Source: Anaerobacterium chartisolvens
Lineage (GTDB): Bacteria > Bacillota > Clostridia > Acetivibrionales > DSM-27016
Length of the DNA stretch: 64,000 nt
Direction: 5' to 3'
Assembly: GCF_003337415.1 (NCBI RefSeq)
Contig: NZ_QPJT01000026.1
Location: forward strand, 1-64,000
Under the pieces are notes generated by a model, which had not been told where the DNA came from, did not search any database, and saw only the letters and a program-made list of their open reading frames with translations. Positions 33,408 to 42,283 of the stretch are shown piece by piece. Numbering within the stretch: position 1 is the stretch's first letter; every line of letters begins with the position of its first letter. Position numbers and translations under genes: made by a program.

Positions 33408-34583
33408 ATGAGAATTATACTTTATACGGGAAAGGGCGGCGTTGGAAAAACAAGCGTTGCAGCCGCCACAGCGGTTAAAAGTGCAGAAAAGGGTTTAAAA
33501 ACGTTAGTGGTCAGCACCGACCCCGCCCACAGCCTTGGAGATTCTCTCGACATCAAGCTTTCCCCTGAGCCTGCTATGATAAAAGAAAATCTGTGGGCTC
33601 AGGAAATCGACTCCACCCATGAGGTTGAAAAGGGCTGGGGAAAAGTGCAGGAATACCTTACGGCACTCTTTACGGCTAAAACAGTTAAGGACATTACAAC
33701 AGAGGAATTGACTATCTTTCCCGGCATAGAGGATCTTTTGAGCCTTTTAAGGATATTAAATTACTATAACGAAAAAACCTTTGACGTAATAATAATAGAC
33801 TGTGCTCCCACGGGGGAAACTCTTGCTCTTTTAAGCTTTCCCGACATGCTCAGGTGGTGGATGGATAAGCTTTTCCCCCTGAAAAGGAAAGCATTAAAAT
33901 TTGTTAAGCCCGTTGTGGAGCCTTTGCTTGGCGTACCCATGCCCTCTGACAATGTTATGGGCGAAATAGAGAAAATATACAGCCAGCTTGATGAAATGCG
34001 CAAAATACTGTCCGACAGGAGCATAACCAGTGTACGCATTGTGGTAAATCCCGAAAAAATGGTTATAAAAGAGGCTCAAAGAAGCTTTACCTATCTTAAT
34101 ATTTACGATTTTAATATTGATGCCATTGTGGTTAACAGGGTAATCCCTGAAAGTGTTACAGATGAGTATTTTAAAGTATGGAAGGATATTCAGTCAAAGT
34201 ACAAGCAGACAATAATAGACAGCTTCTCTCCCCTGCCCATTTACTATGCCCCTCTATTTGAAAATGAAATAGTGGGCATGGAGATGCTGGAAAGAATGGG
34301 AGAGGAGGTTTTTAAAGAACAGGACCCAATAGCCATAAGCTACAACAGTCGGACACAGCAAATAGTCAAGGACGGCAGTGAATATGTTTTTTCAATATAT
34401 ATGCCTTTTACCGATAAAAAGGATTTGTCCTTAAATCAGAAGGGAGAGGAGCTTATCATAAGGGCAGGAAGCGTTAAAAGAAATATATCGCTGCCCAAAA
34501 CTCTTGCGAATCTTACGGTTAAGGGAGCAAAATTTGAGGAAGAAATTCTGAAAATAAGATTTGGTGGTGAGTCAAATGAATGA
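33408..34583 (+). CDS. ArsA/Get3-like ATPase with C-terminal HSP20-like domain
   Basis: This 391-residue P-loop ATPase has the deviant Walker A GKGGVGKTS, the STDPAHSL motif, and DCAPTGETLALLSFP in the switch region. Residues about 310-391 form an alpha-crystallin-like domain (VFSIYMPFTDKKDLSL...NISLPKTL), the arrangement seen in many bacterial ArsA homologues that are not arsenite pumps. No arsB, arsR or Cys-rich metal site is visible, so a chaperone-like or targeting role is more likely than arsenic export. AAGGAGGGG precedes the ATG. The tiny next gene overlaps its stop. Confidence 0.9.
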   Translation: MRIILYTGKGGVGKTSVAAATAVKSAEKGLKTLVVSTDPAHSLGDSLDIKLSPEPAMIKENLWAQEIDSTHEVEKGWGKVQEYLTALFTAKTVKDITTEELTIFPGIEDLLSLLRILNYYNEKTFDVIIIDCAPTGETLALLSFPDMLRWWMDKLFPLKRKALKFVKPVVEPLLGVPMPSDNVMGEIEKIYSQLDEMRKILSDRSITSVRIVVNPEKMVIKEAQRSFTYLNIYDFNIDAIVVNRVIPESVTDEYFKVWKDIQSKYKQTIIDSFSPLPIYYAPLFENEIVGMEMLERMGEEVFKEQDPIAISYNSRTQQIVKDGSEYVFSIYMPFTDKKDLSLNQKGEELIIRAGSVKRNISLPKTLANLTVKGAKFEEEILKIRFGGESNE

Positions 34584-34785
34584 TCTGCTGCTGAAACAGC
34601 TTATAGGCCTTAAGCTGAAAGCAATTGACAGGCTTATTGATGCGCTGCCCGGTAATGCAAAGATTCGGTCAAAAAACATTCACCAAACCATAACTAAGGC
34701 TTTAAATGAGGCCCTCTCCGAATACACCTCCTCTGCAGGAGCTCCAGAGGAAAAAGCAGGGCTGAAAAACGTCAGCATAGACTAG
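34576..34785 (+). CDS. Small hypothetical protein translationally coupled to the ArsA ATPase
   Basis: The 69-residue product starts at ATG 34576, overlapping the last 8 nt of the ArsA gene, with GGTGAG as RBS. It is helical (LLLKQLIGLKLKAIDRLIDA, then TITKALNEALSEYTSS) with a Lys/Glu-rich tail. The family is not recognised. Overlap and stoichiometric coupling suggest it is a partner of the ATPase. Confidence 0.6.
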   Translation: MNDLLLKQLIGLKLKAIDRLIDALPGNAKIRSKNIHQTITKALNEALSEYTSSAGAPEEKAGLKNVSID

Positions 34786-34819
34786 TGACGAAGTTGTTTG
34801 TGTGTCAGCAACAACCTTC

Positions 34820-34924
34820 TATATAGGATGCAATAAAGATTTTACAAACATGGAGGATATAATTGCTTCCATCAAGCTATATCCTCCATGTAAAATCTTT
34901 ATTGCTAAATATATATATATATAT
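34820..34924. mobile_element. MITE-like palindromic element, short form, inverted (copy C)
   Basis: It is the reverse orientation of copies A and B: TATATAGGATGCAATAAAGA...ATGGAGGATATAATTGC followed by TTCCATCAAGCTATATCCTC...TTTATTGCTA. It ends in an (AT)n run. It lies between the ArsA partner gene and malic enzyme, whose transcripts converge. Confidence 0.8.
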
Positions 34925-34956
34925 GAAATATCGGTGAAAAATGGGCAGTAAACGCT

Positions 34957-34993
34957 CAAAGAAGGCACTATCATTGTGATAATGCCTTCTTTG
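34957..34993. terminator. Hairpin between convergent transcripts, probable bidirectional terminator
   Basis: CAAAGAAGGCA (34957-34967) pairs with TGCCTTCTTTG (34983-34993). It lies in the 306-nt gap between the ArsA partner (plus) and malic enzyme (minus), which otherwise holds only the MITE copy. The same CAAAGAAGGC arms recur at 30100-30151. T runs are weak. Confidence 0.55.
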
Positions 34994-35091
34994 CCGGTTT
35001 TCTATCGATTTGAGGCACGGCTCAATAAGTTCCGCTGCTGAAACGTACCTTTTAGCTCGTCTCTTTTTTTCGAGTACTTTTATCGCATCTC

Positions 35092-36264
35092 CTACAGCCT
35101 TGCAACTCCTGTGTCCCTTGCAGCTTTTGCTACCGCCTTGGCAACTGCCGTCCCTACTCTTGGATCAAACGGAGCGGGTATTACATATTCAGGCTTTAAT
35201 TCCTCATCTGAAACAAGTGATGCTATAGCCTCAGCAGCAGCTATTTTCATTGCATCGTTTATATCACTCGCCCTCACGTCAAGAGCGCCTCTGAATATTC
35301 CGGGGAATGCCAGCACGTTATTAATCTGGTTTGCAAAATCCGAGCGTCCTGTACCCACAACACTCGCTCCCGCTGCCAATGCTTCATCAGGCATAATTTC
35401 GGGAGTAGGATTTGCCATAGCAAATATTATAGGGTCCTTTGCCATAGATTTAACCATGTCAGCAGTAACCATTCCGGGTGCGGATAAGCCTATGAATACA
35501 TCCGCGCCAACCAAGACATCCTTTAATGAGCCCTTCTTCAACTGAAGGTTAGATATCTTAGCCATTTCCGCCTTCTCTGTGTTCAGGTTGTCCCTTCCCT
35601 CATAGATGGCACCCTTCGTGTCGCACAGTATAACCTTTTTAAGTCCCATGCTCATAAGAAGCTTGGTTACGGCTATTCCTGCCGCTCCTGAACCGTTTAC
35701 AACAACCTCAATTTCGTTTATGTCCTTTTTAGTCAGCTTTAATGCGTTGAGCATAGCGGCAACCGTTACTACCGCAGTACCGTGCTGGTCGTCATGGAAT
35801 ATGGGAATATCACATTCTTCCTTGAGCCTTCTCTCGATCTCAAAGCACCTGGGAGCAGATATGTCCTCCAGATTAACTCCTCCAAAGCTTCCTGCAAGAA
35901 GCTTTACAGTGTTTACTATGTCATCCACGCTTTTTGATCTTATACACAGGGGAAAAGCATCGACATCCCCAAAGGTTTTAAACAGTACACATTTCCCTTC
36001 CATAACAGGCATACCTGCTTCGGGCCCGATATCTCCTAAGCCCAGAACTGCCGTACCGTCGGTAACTACCGCCACAAGGTTCCATCTCCTTGTGTATTCA
36101 TATGAAAGATTTACATCCTTGCTTATAGCAAGGCACGGCTCTGCTACTCCCGGAGTATATGCTAAAGACAAATCTCTTTTGTCGGCTACCGGCACCTTGC
36201 TTATTACTTCCAGCTTACCCTTCCATTCTCCATGCAGTTTTAATGATTCTTCTTGAATAGTCAT
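35092..36264 (-). CDS. NAD(P)-dependent malic enzyme, short form
   Basis: Malic enzyme decarboxylates malate to pyruvate. This 390-residue short prokaryotic form has AYTPGVAEPCLAI, the metal-binding segment IPIFHDDQHGTAVVTVAA, the Rossmann motif VVNGSGAAGIAV followed by an acidic/CDTKG region (consistent with NAD rather than NADP, though this is not decisive), and FAMANPTPEI. It lacks the phosphotransacetylase-like domain of MaeB. The RBS GGGAGGGTTATT precedes ATG 36264. It appears to be monocistronic. Confidence 0.93.
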   Translation of the reverse strand: MTIQEESLKLHGEWKGKLEVISKVPVADKRDLSLAYTPGVAEPCLAISKDVNLSYEYTRRWNLVAVVTDGTAVLGLGDIGPEAGMPVMEGKCVLFKTFGDVDAFPLCIRSKSVDDIVNTVKLLAGSFGGVNLEDISAPRCFEIERRLKEECDIPIFHDDQHGTAVVTVAAMLNALKLTKKDINEIEVVVNGSGAAGIAVTKLLMSMGLKKVILCDTKGAIYEGRDNLNTEKAEMAKISNLQLKKGSLKDVLVGADVFIGLSAPGMVTADMVKSMAKDPIIFAMANPTPEIMPDEALAAGASVVGTGRSDFANQINNVLAFPGIFRGALDVRASDINDAMKIAAAEAIASLVSDEELKPEYVIPAPFDPRVGTAVAKAVAKAARDTGVARL

Positions 36265-36451
36265 AATAACCCTCCCGATTTTAATATTAACTACAAAAAT
36301 TTTATATAGCTTTTTAAGTAACAGGTCTTGTTACATATATATTGTTAAAAAATATACAATCTATATTATAGCACATGGGCTTGGGATTTCAAGCTAAATT
36401 TTATGTCTTTTAAACCAATAATATGGGCCCTTACGGCTTAACGATGCTCCA

Positions 36452-36488
36452 ATTAAATAACCCGCACAAGCTAGAATATATGCGGGTT
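36452..36488 (-). terminator. Intrinsic terminator of coaX
   Basis: AACCCGCA (36459-36466) pairs with TGCGGGTT (36481-36488), and the minus strand continues with ATTTAATT. It lies just beyond the coaX stop. Confidence 0.85.
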
Positions 36489-36496
36489 TAAAGCAC

Positions 36497-37264
36497 TTAC
36501 CTATTTTTTTCATATATAAGCCTTAAGCCTTCCATGGTAAGGAAGCCGTTAATTTCATCTATGGCCGGAGTCTCACTTGCAATGTATCTTGCAAGCCCTC
36601 CTGTGGCTATTACCTTTATTCCACTCTCCTTCATTTCCCTTTTCATACGGTTTACAATGTAGTCCACCTGACCCACATATCCGTATATTATTCCCGACTG
36701 CATACTGACTACAGTGTTTCGTCCTATCAAATTTTCCGGCTTGGTGAGCTCTATCCGCGGAAGCTTTGCCGCCTTCTGGAAAAGAGCCTCTGCGGAAATC
36801 TTAACCCCTGCGCAAATTACTCCCCCCATAAAATCTCCTCTTGAAGATATTGCGCTAAATGTGGTAGCGGTGCCAAAATCAACTACGATAAGAGGCCCCC
36901 CATATATTTCATATGCCGCTACCGCGTTTACTATTCTGTCCGCCCCCACCTCGCGGGGATTTTCGTATTTTATATTAATCCCTGTTTTCAACCCCGGTCC
37001 GACATTAATAGGGTCTAGCTTAAAATATTTCTTTATGGCATGTTCCAGCGAGTACATTATAGGCGGAACCACCGAAGCAATGATGACGGCTTCAATATTT
37101 CCGGGCTTAAGCCCTTCACTGTTGAAAAGATTCAACATAAACATTCCGAATTCATCTGAGGTCTTTTCCTTATCGGTACTCATTCTCCAATGGCACAACA
37201 GCTTGCTTTCCTCATAAACCCCCAAAACAATGTTGGTATTCCCTACGTCCATTACTAAAATCAT
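36497..37264 (-). CDS. coaX: Type III pantothenate kinase
   Basis: CoaX phosphorylates pantothenate in the first step of CoA synthesis, as an ASKHA-fold enzyme insensitive to CoA feedback. The 255-residue protein has the phosphate-binding start [43 protein letters not shown] and GGLARYIA. Length and motifs are normal. The start ATG overlaps the stop of the upstream RG/DN-rich gene (ATGA), with AGGAGCATGAGG upstream, so the two are translationally coupled. Confidence 0.95.
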   Translation of the reverse strand: MILVMDVGNTNIVLGVYEESKLLCHWRMSTDKEKTSDEFGMFMLNLFNSEGLKPGNIEAVIIASVVPPIMYSLEHAIKKYFKLDPINVGPGLKTGINIKYENPREVGADRIVNAVAAYEIYGGPLIVVDFGTATTFSAISSRGDFMGGVICAGVKISAEALFQKAAKLPRIELTKPENLIGRNTVVSMQSGIIYGYVGQVDYIVNRMKREMKESGIKVIATGGLARYIASETPAIDEINGFLTMEGLRLIYEKNR

Positions 37265-37767
37265 AGTCCAAGCCTCATGCTCCTTATTTCTTTTATCTCC
37301 AGCTCTATTTCCTTTTCAATTCTCATTATATCAGCTTTTATATCTTCGACCGTTTCCACGGCTCTTATTCTGTTGCTGTTAAATCTGGAGGATGAGCTCT
37401 GGTGAGAATAGCCTTGCCTTGGACTGCTCTCTCTCTGAAAGCCCCTGCTCTGGCTGTTGTCTCTTCCATAAGAGCTGTCCCTGCCCCTGCCGCTGTCCTT
37501 ATTGCGGTTATTGTCCTGCGGGTGAGCGTTATCATGGCTGCGGAAGCCATCCTTTGCGTTGCTGTTATCCCTTCCTCGGCCATTATCCTTTACATAGCCG
37601 CCCTCCTTAGAGGGTGAAGTCTCACGAACCTCACGAGCCTCTCGAGCCGCACTTCCTTCCCTGTTGTAGCTCTGCCCCTGATTGTTCTTAGGCCCCCTGC
37701 TTTGAAATCCGCCCTGATAATTGCTCCGCTTGTAGTTTTCATTGCCTGTGCCCTGTCCCTTTTGCAC
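37261..37767 (-). CDS. Disordered RG/DN-rich low-complexity protein with C-terminal coiled coil
   Basis: The 168-residue product is almost free of hydrophobic residues for its first 125 positions. It repeats short Arg/Gly/Asp/Asn units ([44 protein letters not shown]). It ends with a helical, coiled-coil-like segment ([18 protein letters not shown]). RGG-type tracts often bind RNA, but no fold is recognised. The GTG at 37767 has a strong RBS (AAGGGGGGATATATA); an in-frame ATG at 37806 is weaker. It overlaps coaX by 4 nt. Confidence 0.7.
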   Translation of the reverse strand: MQKGQGTGNENYKRSNYQGGFQSRGPKNNQGQSYNREGSAAREAREVRETSPSKEGGYVKDNGRGRDNSNAKDGFRSHDNAHPQDNNRNKDSGRGRDSSYGRDNSQSRGFQRESSPRQGYSHQSSSSRFNSNRIRAVETVEDIKADIMRIEKEIELEIKEIRSMRLGL

Positions 37768-37868
37768 TATATATCCCCCCTTGTAATCACCATTATTATA
37801 TAACATGGCGACTCTGATGATACACTATTTTATATTTTCTACTTAAAAAACAAAATTGTCAATGAAAT

Positions 37869-38660
37869 TTATTCCAGCCCAAGCAGCCTTACGGCATTTT
37901 CGCCCAGTATATCCTTTTGGGCATAGTCCTCCAGCCCAAAGCCTTTAAGCTTTTCAATCTCATCCTTCTGAACGCACCATGGCGAATCTGTACCGAAAAG
38001 AATCCTGCTGTGCCCATGCTCCCTTATAATGCTTCTTATCAGGCTGTCATTACCCCTTCCGATACTAAAGGAGGTGTCGAAAAATACTTCTGTCCCAACC
38101 AAAAATTTTGCCACATCCCCCCAGCAGTCATAGCCTCCCATGTGCGCAGCCACTATTTTTCCGCCCGGGAAGTCCGCCGCAACCCGTGCAAGCCTGTTAG
38201 GAGTGCAGTGATAAGGCTCGGGCAGACCTATATCCACACCTGCATGAAACACCACAATCATATCAAGCTCAAAAGCCTTTTGATATATGTCATACATTTT
38301 TTTGTCATCAACATAAAACTCCTGATAATCGGGATGAAATTTTATGCCCTTTATTCCTAAGCCCTTTATTCTTTCAAGCTCGTGCTTCCATTCCCCAAAA
38401 TCGGGGTGTATGCTCCCAAAGGCTAATATTCCCTCGTTCTGTATCCCAATGGACCAGTCATTTATTTTCACAGTCTGAGATGGCTTTGTGGCAATAGAAA
38501 GCACCACAGAATAGTCAATCCCCGCCCTTTTCATCGACTCCTTAATATCTGCTGCCGTTCCATTGAGCTTTGCCTCAATACCGCACCTTTCCGCCAGCTT
38601 CGAAACCGCTTGCGCCGCCACATTGTCGGCAAAGCAGTGAGTATGAAAGTCAATAATCAT
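37869..38660 (-). CDS. Amidohydrolase-2 family TIM-barrel hydrolase
   Basis: The 263-residue protein starts IIDFHTHCFADN (the HxH metal motif of amidohydrolase-2 enzymes). It has GIKFHPDYQEFYV, VFHAGVDIGLPEP, VAAHMGGYDCWGD and the catalytic-Asp strand ILFGTDSPWCVQ. The fold is that of ACMSD-like decarboxylases and related metal hydrolases; the substrate is unknown. I chose ATG 38660 because GGGGGC precedes it and the HxH lies at the normal position; a longer open frame reaches 38861 and overlaps birA. It follows birA by 17 nt. Confidence 0.88.
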   Translation of the reverse strand: MIIDFHTHCFADNVAAQAVSKLAERCGIEAKLNGTAADIKESMKRAGIDYSVVLSIATKPSQTVKINDWSIGIQNEGILAFGSIHPDFGEWKHELERIKGLGIKGIKFHPDYQEFYVDDKKMYDIYQKAFELDMIVVFHAGVDIGLPEPYHCTPNRLARVAADFPGGKIVAAHMGGYDCWGDVAKFLVGTEVFFDTSFSIGRGNDSLIRSIIREHGHSRILFGTDSPWCVQKDEIEKLKGFGLEDYAQKDILGENAVRLLGLE

Positions 38661-38677
38661 TATAGTGCCCCCGCTTC

Positions 38678-39706
38678 CTATGAATATCCCAAAAGCCCTC
38701 TTACAGATACCTCCCCCGACATCACCTCTCGTATGCTCCCGTCTTCGCAAGCTATTATAAGTCTTCCGTCTCGCGTAATGTCCGTTGCAACGCCTACCAG
38801 CTCCTGTCCCTTCATTGCCGCCTTTACCCTTCTTCCTATTGTTACTGAATATTTTTTCCACTCATCCACTATTTGCTTTGCCTCATCGGCATATGCTTCT
38901 TCATTTTCGGTATTTAACCGTCTATATATCACATCCAGCTCAGCCAATATGCATCGGATTATATTTTTTCTGGAAAATTCTTTTTTTGGTTCTGCCACTT
39001 CTCCCCCGCAGCATTCCTTGAGAGAACCGGCTATTTCCCTTAAAGCCTCAGGGAAATCCTCCATATCATGGTTTACATTTATTCCTATTCCCAGTACCAA
39101 AAAATTTATCCTCTCTATCTCGCAGTTCATCTCCGTCAATATTCCGCATACCTTTTTGCTTTCAAGCAAAACATCATTAGGCCACTTTATACCCGGCCTT
39201 ACATGGCATTCTTGCTCTATGGCCTTTGCAACGGCAATAGAAGCCGCCAGAGTCATTATTTGAATTTCCTCGGGAGCTATTAAAGGCCGGAGCACTATCG
39301 ACATCCATATGCCCTTTTTATGGGCAGAGCTCCATCCTCTTCCCAGCCTGCCCTTTCCCGCCGTCTGCGCTTCGGCTATCACAGCCGTTCCGTCGGCACA
39401 GCCTTCCGCAGCAATAAGCTTGGCATATGTATTGGTTGAGTCAAGCTCATTAAAATACTTTATATCCTTTCCCACCACCTGAGTTTCAAGCCCGTGGCCT
39501 ATCTCATAGGCACTGATAACCTCAGGCCCTTCGCTCAGACTGTACCCCTTTTTAGAGGACGACTCTATTATATACCCTTGAGACTTCAGCTCATTAATAT
39601 ACTTCCAAACGGCAGTCCTCGATACTCCCAACTGTTCGCTCAAGGCCTCCCCGGACACGTACAATCCCATATTTGCCTTTAATTTGTTCAATACCTTATA
39701 CTTCAC
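38678..39706 (-). CDS. birA: Bifunctional biotin-protein ligase / biotin operon repressor
   Basis: BirA makes biotinyl-5'-AMP, biotinylates carboxylase carriers and represses biotin genes. The 342-residue protein has an N-terminal winged helix (VSGEALSEQLGVSRTAVWKY), the ligase motifs LDSTNTYAK and AEAQTAGKGRLGRGWSS (the GRGRxG loop variant), KWPNDVLL, and a C-terminal SH3-like domain. The HTH marks it as the regulatory type. I chose the GTG at 39706 with GGAGAG upstream; a TTG at 39724 overlaps that RBS. The matching operator lies upstream of bioY at 29707-29738. Confidence 0.95.
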   Translation of the reverse strand: MKYKVLNKLKANMGLYVSGEALSEQLGVSRTAVWKYINELKSQGYIIESSSKKGYSLSEGPEVISAYEIGHGLETQVVGKDIKYFNELDSTNTYAKLIAAEGCADGTAVIAEAQTAGKGRLGRGWSSAHKKGIWMSIVLRPLIAPEEIQIMTLAASIAVAKAIEQECHVRPGIKWPNDVLLESKKVCGILTEMNCEIERINFLVLGIGINVNHDMEDFPEALREIAGSLKECCGGEVAEPKKEFSRKNIIRCILAELDVIYRRLNTENEEAYADEAKQIVDEWKKYSVTIGRRVKAAMKGQELVGVATDITRDGRLIIACEDGSIREVMSGEVSVRGLLGYS

Positions 39707-39772
39707 GCGTATTATTCTCTCCAAACCATATATTTTATTTTAAAGTGCCTTCCACAGCTCTACCTGCTCTAT

Positions 39773-40405
39773 TTACAACAAATACATTCCCAAATCAGGT
39801 ATTTTTACAATATACCTCTTTTCCCCATTATCTTTAAAAAATACCGCTATTCCCTTGGCGGCATCTTCAATTTTTATCAATCTTCCCTCGTCTGCAAGCT
39901 TTGAGCAGAAGCAATATAAAAGAGCCTCGCTGAAATTTTCAGACCGATCCTTACAGATTTCAATAATATTATTTACATAAAGTGCCTCGGAGCTGCTATA
40001 CAAAACAGGAGAATCAAGCCTCTTATCGACAACCTTTATGCTTTCGGGCATTACCGTGCTTTCAATAAGGCACTCAGGCATTCTGTAAGAGCCCAGAACA
40101 TATTTTTCAGCCGGAACTATCGAATCTATGTACAATTGCGCCGCCCGATCCCATTCCGTGCTCAGCTCATAAAGCCAGCTATCCCCTATCCAGCACCTCT
40201 CCTCGGGCAGCTCAAGCCTTATGCATCTCGTGCGGGAGCCGCGGCGGATTGATCTGTTATCCCGGGGATTCAGCAGAGCAGATATATATTTCCTGCTTTC
40301 TCCGTTAATAGTTACGCTCTTGCTCCACCACTTTGAAAGCTTAAGCCCGCACTCAGCTATATTGTCTACCTCATCCACAGGTACATATAAATAAACCTCA
40401 ATCAC
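39773..40405 (-). CDS. Hypothetical protein, 210 aa
   Basis: The ORF starts with GTG behind GGAGGTAGAAT. The sequence begins IEVYLYVPVDEVDNIAECGL and contains a CIRLELPEERCWIGDSWLYE strand pair and FSEALLYCFCSKLADEGR. The first 30 residues resemble the start of proteins with an ADP-ribosyl-like fold, but no catalytic motif is visible and I do not assign a function. There is no signal peptide. It lies between folK and birA on the same strand with about 110 and 66 nt gaps. Confidence 0.6.
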   Translation of the reverse strand: MIEVYLYVPVDEVDNIAECGLKLSKWWSKSVTINGESRKYISALLNPRDNRSIRRGSRTRCIRLELPEERCWIGDSWLYELSTEWDRAAQLYIDSIVPAEKYVLGSYRMPECLIESTVMPESIKVVDKRLDSPVLYSSSEALYVNNIIEICKDRSENFSEALLYCFCSKLADEGRLIKIEDAAKGIAVFFKDNGEKRYIVKIPDLGMYLL

Positions 40406-40516
40406 ATTCTACCTCCGGCAAGTCCAAACATACCTTGACTTGTAGAAATGGCTTACTGCTGCTGTCAATCATATAATGTATTACAAGCCCTCTTAAAATT
40501 TACATATTTATGAATA

Positions 40517-41044
40517 TTATATCATAAAAATTTTTCTTAAGCGATATTCTGTTAAAAGAGATTTCCTGTATAATTTTATACCATCTCTATCCCCGCAGCT
40601 TTGTATAAGCTTATTTATGTCGGCACCTAATACCTCGGGACAGTCGTAAACATCCTTAAAGGGTATAAGCACAAACGCCCTTTTGAGCATTTGCGGATGA
40701 GGTATTTTAAGACACGGCAAATTTATTTTTTTATCTCCGTAAATAAGCATATCAATGTCCATAGTTCTGGGCCCCCAGTGGATTTCCCTTGTCCTTCCCA
40801 TCCTGTCCTCAATCCCTTGCAGCTTGCCGAGCAGCTCTAAAGGCTCAATATCCGTTGCGGCAGCTATAACCATATTGAGGAACCGGTCCTGCTCCAGATA
40901 GCCTACCGGGTCGGTTTCATATATATGTGAAAGCTTGTCTACAGTGAGCCCGTCAATGTTTGAAATATGTTCAACGGCATTTCTCAAATTGCTTTCCCTT
41001 TCACCCAAATTAGACCCAAGTGCAATATAAACCTTATGTCCCAT
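40517..41044 (-). CDS. folK: 2-amino-4-hydroxy-6-hydroxymethyldihydropteridine diphosphokinase
   Basis: HPPK transfers pyrophosphate from ATP to the pterin in folate synthesis. The 175-residue protein has ALGSNLGERESNL at the N-terminus, the Glu/Asp loop and the family signature HWGPRTMDIDMLIYGD followed by LPHP-like KIPHPQMLKRAF. GAGGAGCAGGG precedes ATG 41044, which overlaps the end of folB by 11 nt. Confidence 0.96.
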   Translation of the reverse strand: MGHKVYIALGSNLGERESNLRNAVEHISNIDGLTVDKLSHIYETDPVGYLEQDRFLNMVIAAATDIEPLELLGKLQGIEDRMGRTREIHWGPRTMDIDMLIYGDKKINLPCLKIPHPQMLKRAFVLIPFKDVYDCPEVLGADINKLIQSCGDRDGIKLYRKSLLTEYRLRKIFMI

Positions 41045-41402
41045 CCCTGCTCCTCACCACCTCCACTCCCGCCCAATCAAGCTTTCCGCCTATGGGCGCC
41101 TGAGGCTTCATTACACACACCGTAATTTTTTCCACTTCCTCAAATACCGACAATATTTCCCGGGAAATTTTGTCGGCCAGTCTTTCAATAAGTCGAAATT
41201 TATTTGTTTTATTAATATTTTCAATAATTCCGTATACCTTGGAATAATCAACGGTATCCTCCAAATTATCACTTTCACAGGCCTTGTGCAGGTCGCAAAG
41301 CATTTCGACATCTATTAAAAAATTCTGTCCCTCTTGCCTCTCTTCGGGAAGCACGCCATGATATGCATAAAAACTCATGTTTTTTAATACAATTTTATCC
41401 AA
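41034..41402 (-). CDS. folB: Dihydroneopterin aldolase
   Basis: FolB cleaves dihydroneopterin to the hydroxymethyl pterin and glycolaldehyde. The 122-residue protein has YAYHGVLPEERQEGQNFLID, the FolB signature with the catalytic Glu, and KPQAPIGGKLDWAGVEVVRS at the end. I chose the TTG at 41402, since families start (M)DKIxLKN and GGAAGTG lies 6 nt upstream; alternatives are GTG 41411 and TTG 41423. It sits 28 nt after folP and overlaps folK. Confidence 0.93.
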   Translation of the reverse strand: MDKIVLKNMSFYAYHGVLPEERQEGQNFLIDVEMLCDLHKACESDNLEDTVDYSKVYGIIENINKTNKFRLIERLADKISREILSVFEEVEKITVCVMKPQAPIGGKLDWAGVEVVRSRDGT

Positions 41403-41430
41403 TTTATTCACTTCCAGTCTCAATATTATG

Positions 41431-42270
41431 TCAAATTCTTACCATTGCATCTGTCATTCTCGCAACTCTGGCCATTTCCCTTACATCATGAACGCGTACT
41501 ATATCAACCCCATTGGCAATTCCCAGTGTTACGGTAGCCGCTGTCCCCTCAAGTCTTTGATCCACCGGCAAGCCCAGAATATTTCCTATCATGGATTTAC
41601 GTGAGGTTCCCAAAAGCACGGGAAGGTTCAATGCACTCAGCTCGCTTATTCTTCTCATTACCTCCAAATTATTTTCCAGAGTTTTCGCAAAGCCTATTCC
41701 CGGGTCTACCGCCATGCTCTCTCTTGCTATACCGGCTTTTTCGGCAATTTCTATGCTTTTGGTGAGAAATGCCGCTATATCTCCCATTAAGTCTTTATAT
41801 GAAGCATTGTCACCGTTATGCATCATTATTACTCCCGCGCCGGATTTGGAAACAACCTCAGCCATACCGGAATCCATTTGCAGGCCCCACTGATCATTTA
41901 TAATATGCGCTCCCGCCTGCAGAGCCTTTTCCGCAACCATTGCACTTGAGGTATCAACAGATATCGGAACCTGCAGCTCCTTTGAGAGCCTGTCCACAAC
42001 GGGTACTACCCTTGCGATTTGCTCAAGCGCATCCACCGACTTATGCCCCGGCCGCGTGGATTCCCCTCCTATATCTATAATATCTGCCCCCTGACTGACC
42101 ATTTCTCCGGCCCTTTTGACAGCCGAGTCCAAGCTGTCATACCTTCCCCCGTCGGAAAATGAGTCGGGAGTTACGTTAAGTATGCCCATTATATATGTCT
42201 TTTCACCTATAGCAAGCTTATACCCGGCACACTTAAAATATGGCGGCTTACCCTTTTTAGCATCTGTCAT
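41431..42270 (-). CDS. folP: Dihydropteroate synthase
   Basis: DHPS condenses p-aminobenzoate with the pterin diphosphate; it is the sulfonamide target. The 279-residue TIM-barrel protein has GILNVTPDSFSDGGRY, DIIDIGGESTRPGHKSV, and GTSRKSMIGNILG. GAGGTGAAGG precedes ATG 42270. The order folP-folB-folK with small overlaps is a compact operon; folE is not in the window. Confidence 0.97.
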   Translation of the reverse strand: MTDAKKGKPPYFKCAGYKLAIGEKTYIMGILNVTPDSFSDGGRYDSLDSAVKRAGEMVSQGADIIDIGGESTRPGHKSVDALEQIARVVPVVDRLSKELQVPISVDTSSAMVAEKALQAGAHIINDQWGLQMDSGMAEVVSKSGAGVIMMHNGDNASYKDLMGDIAAFLTKSIEIAEKAGIARESMAVDPGIGFAKTLENNLEVMRRISELSALNLPVLLGTSRKSMIGNILGLPVDQRLEGTAATVTLGIANGVDIVRVHDVREMARVARMTDAMVRI

Positions 42271-42283
42271 CCTTCACCTCAAA

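Noticed and set aside
38661-38861. N-terminal extension of the amidohydrolase
   Set aside because: It is antisense-free but overlaps birA in another frame and is a basic low-quality peptide; the HxH motif needs to lie near the start.
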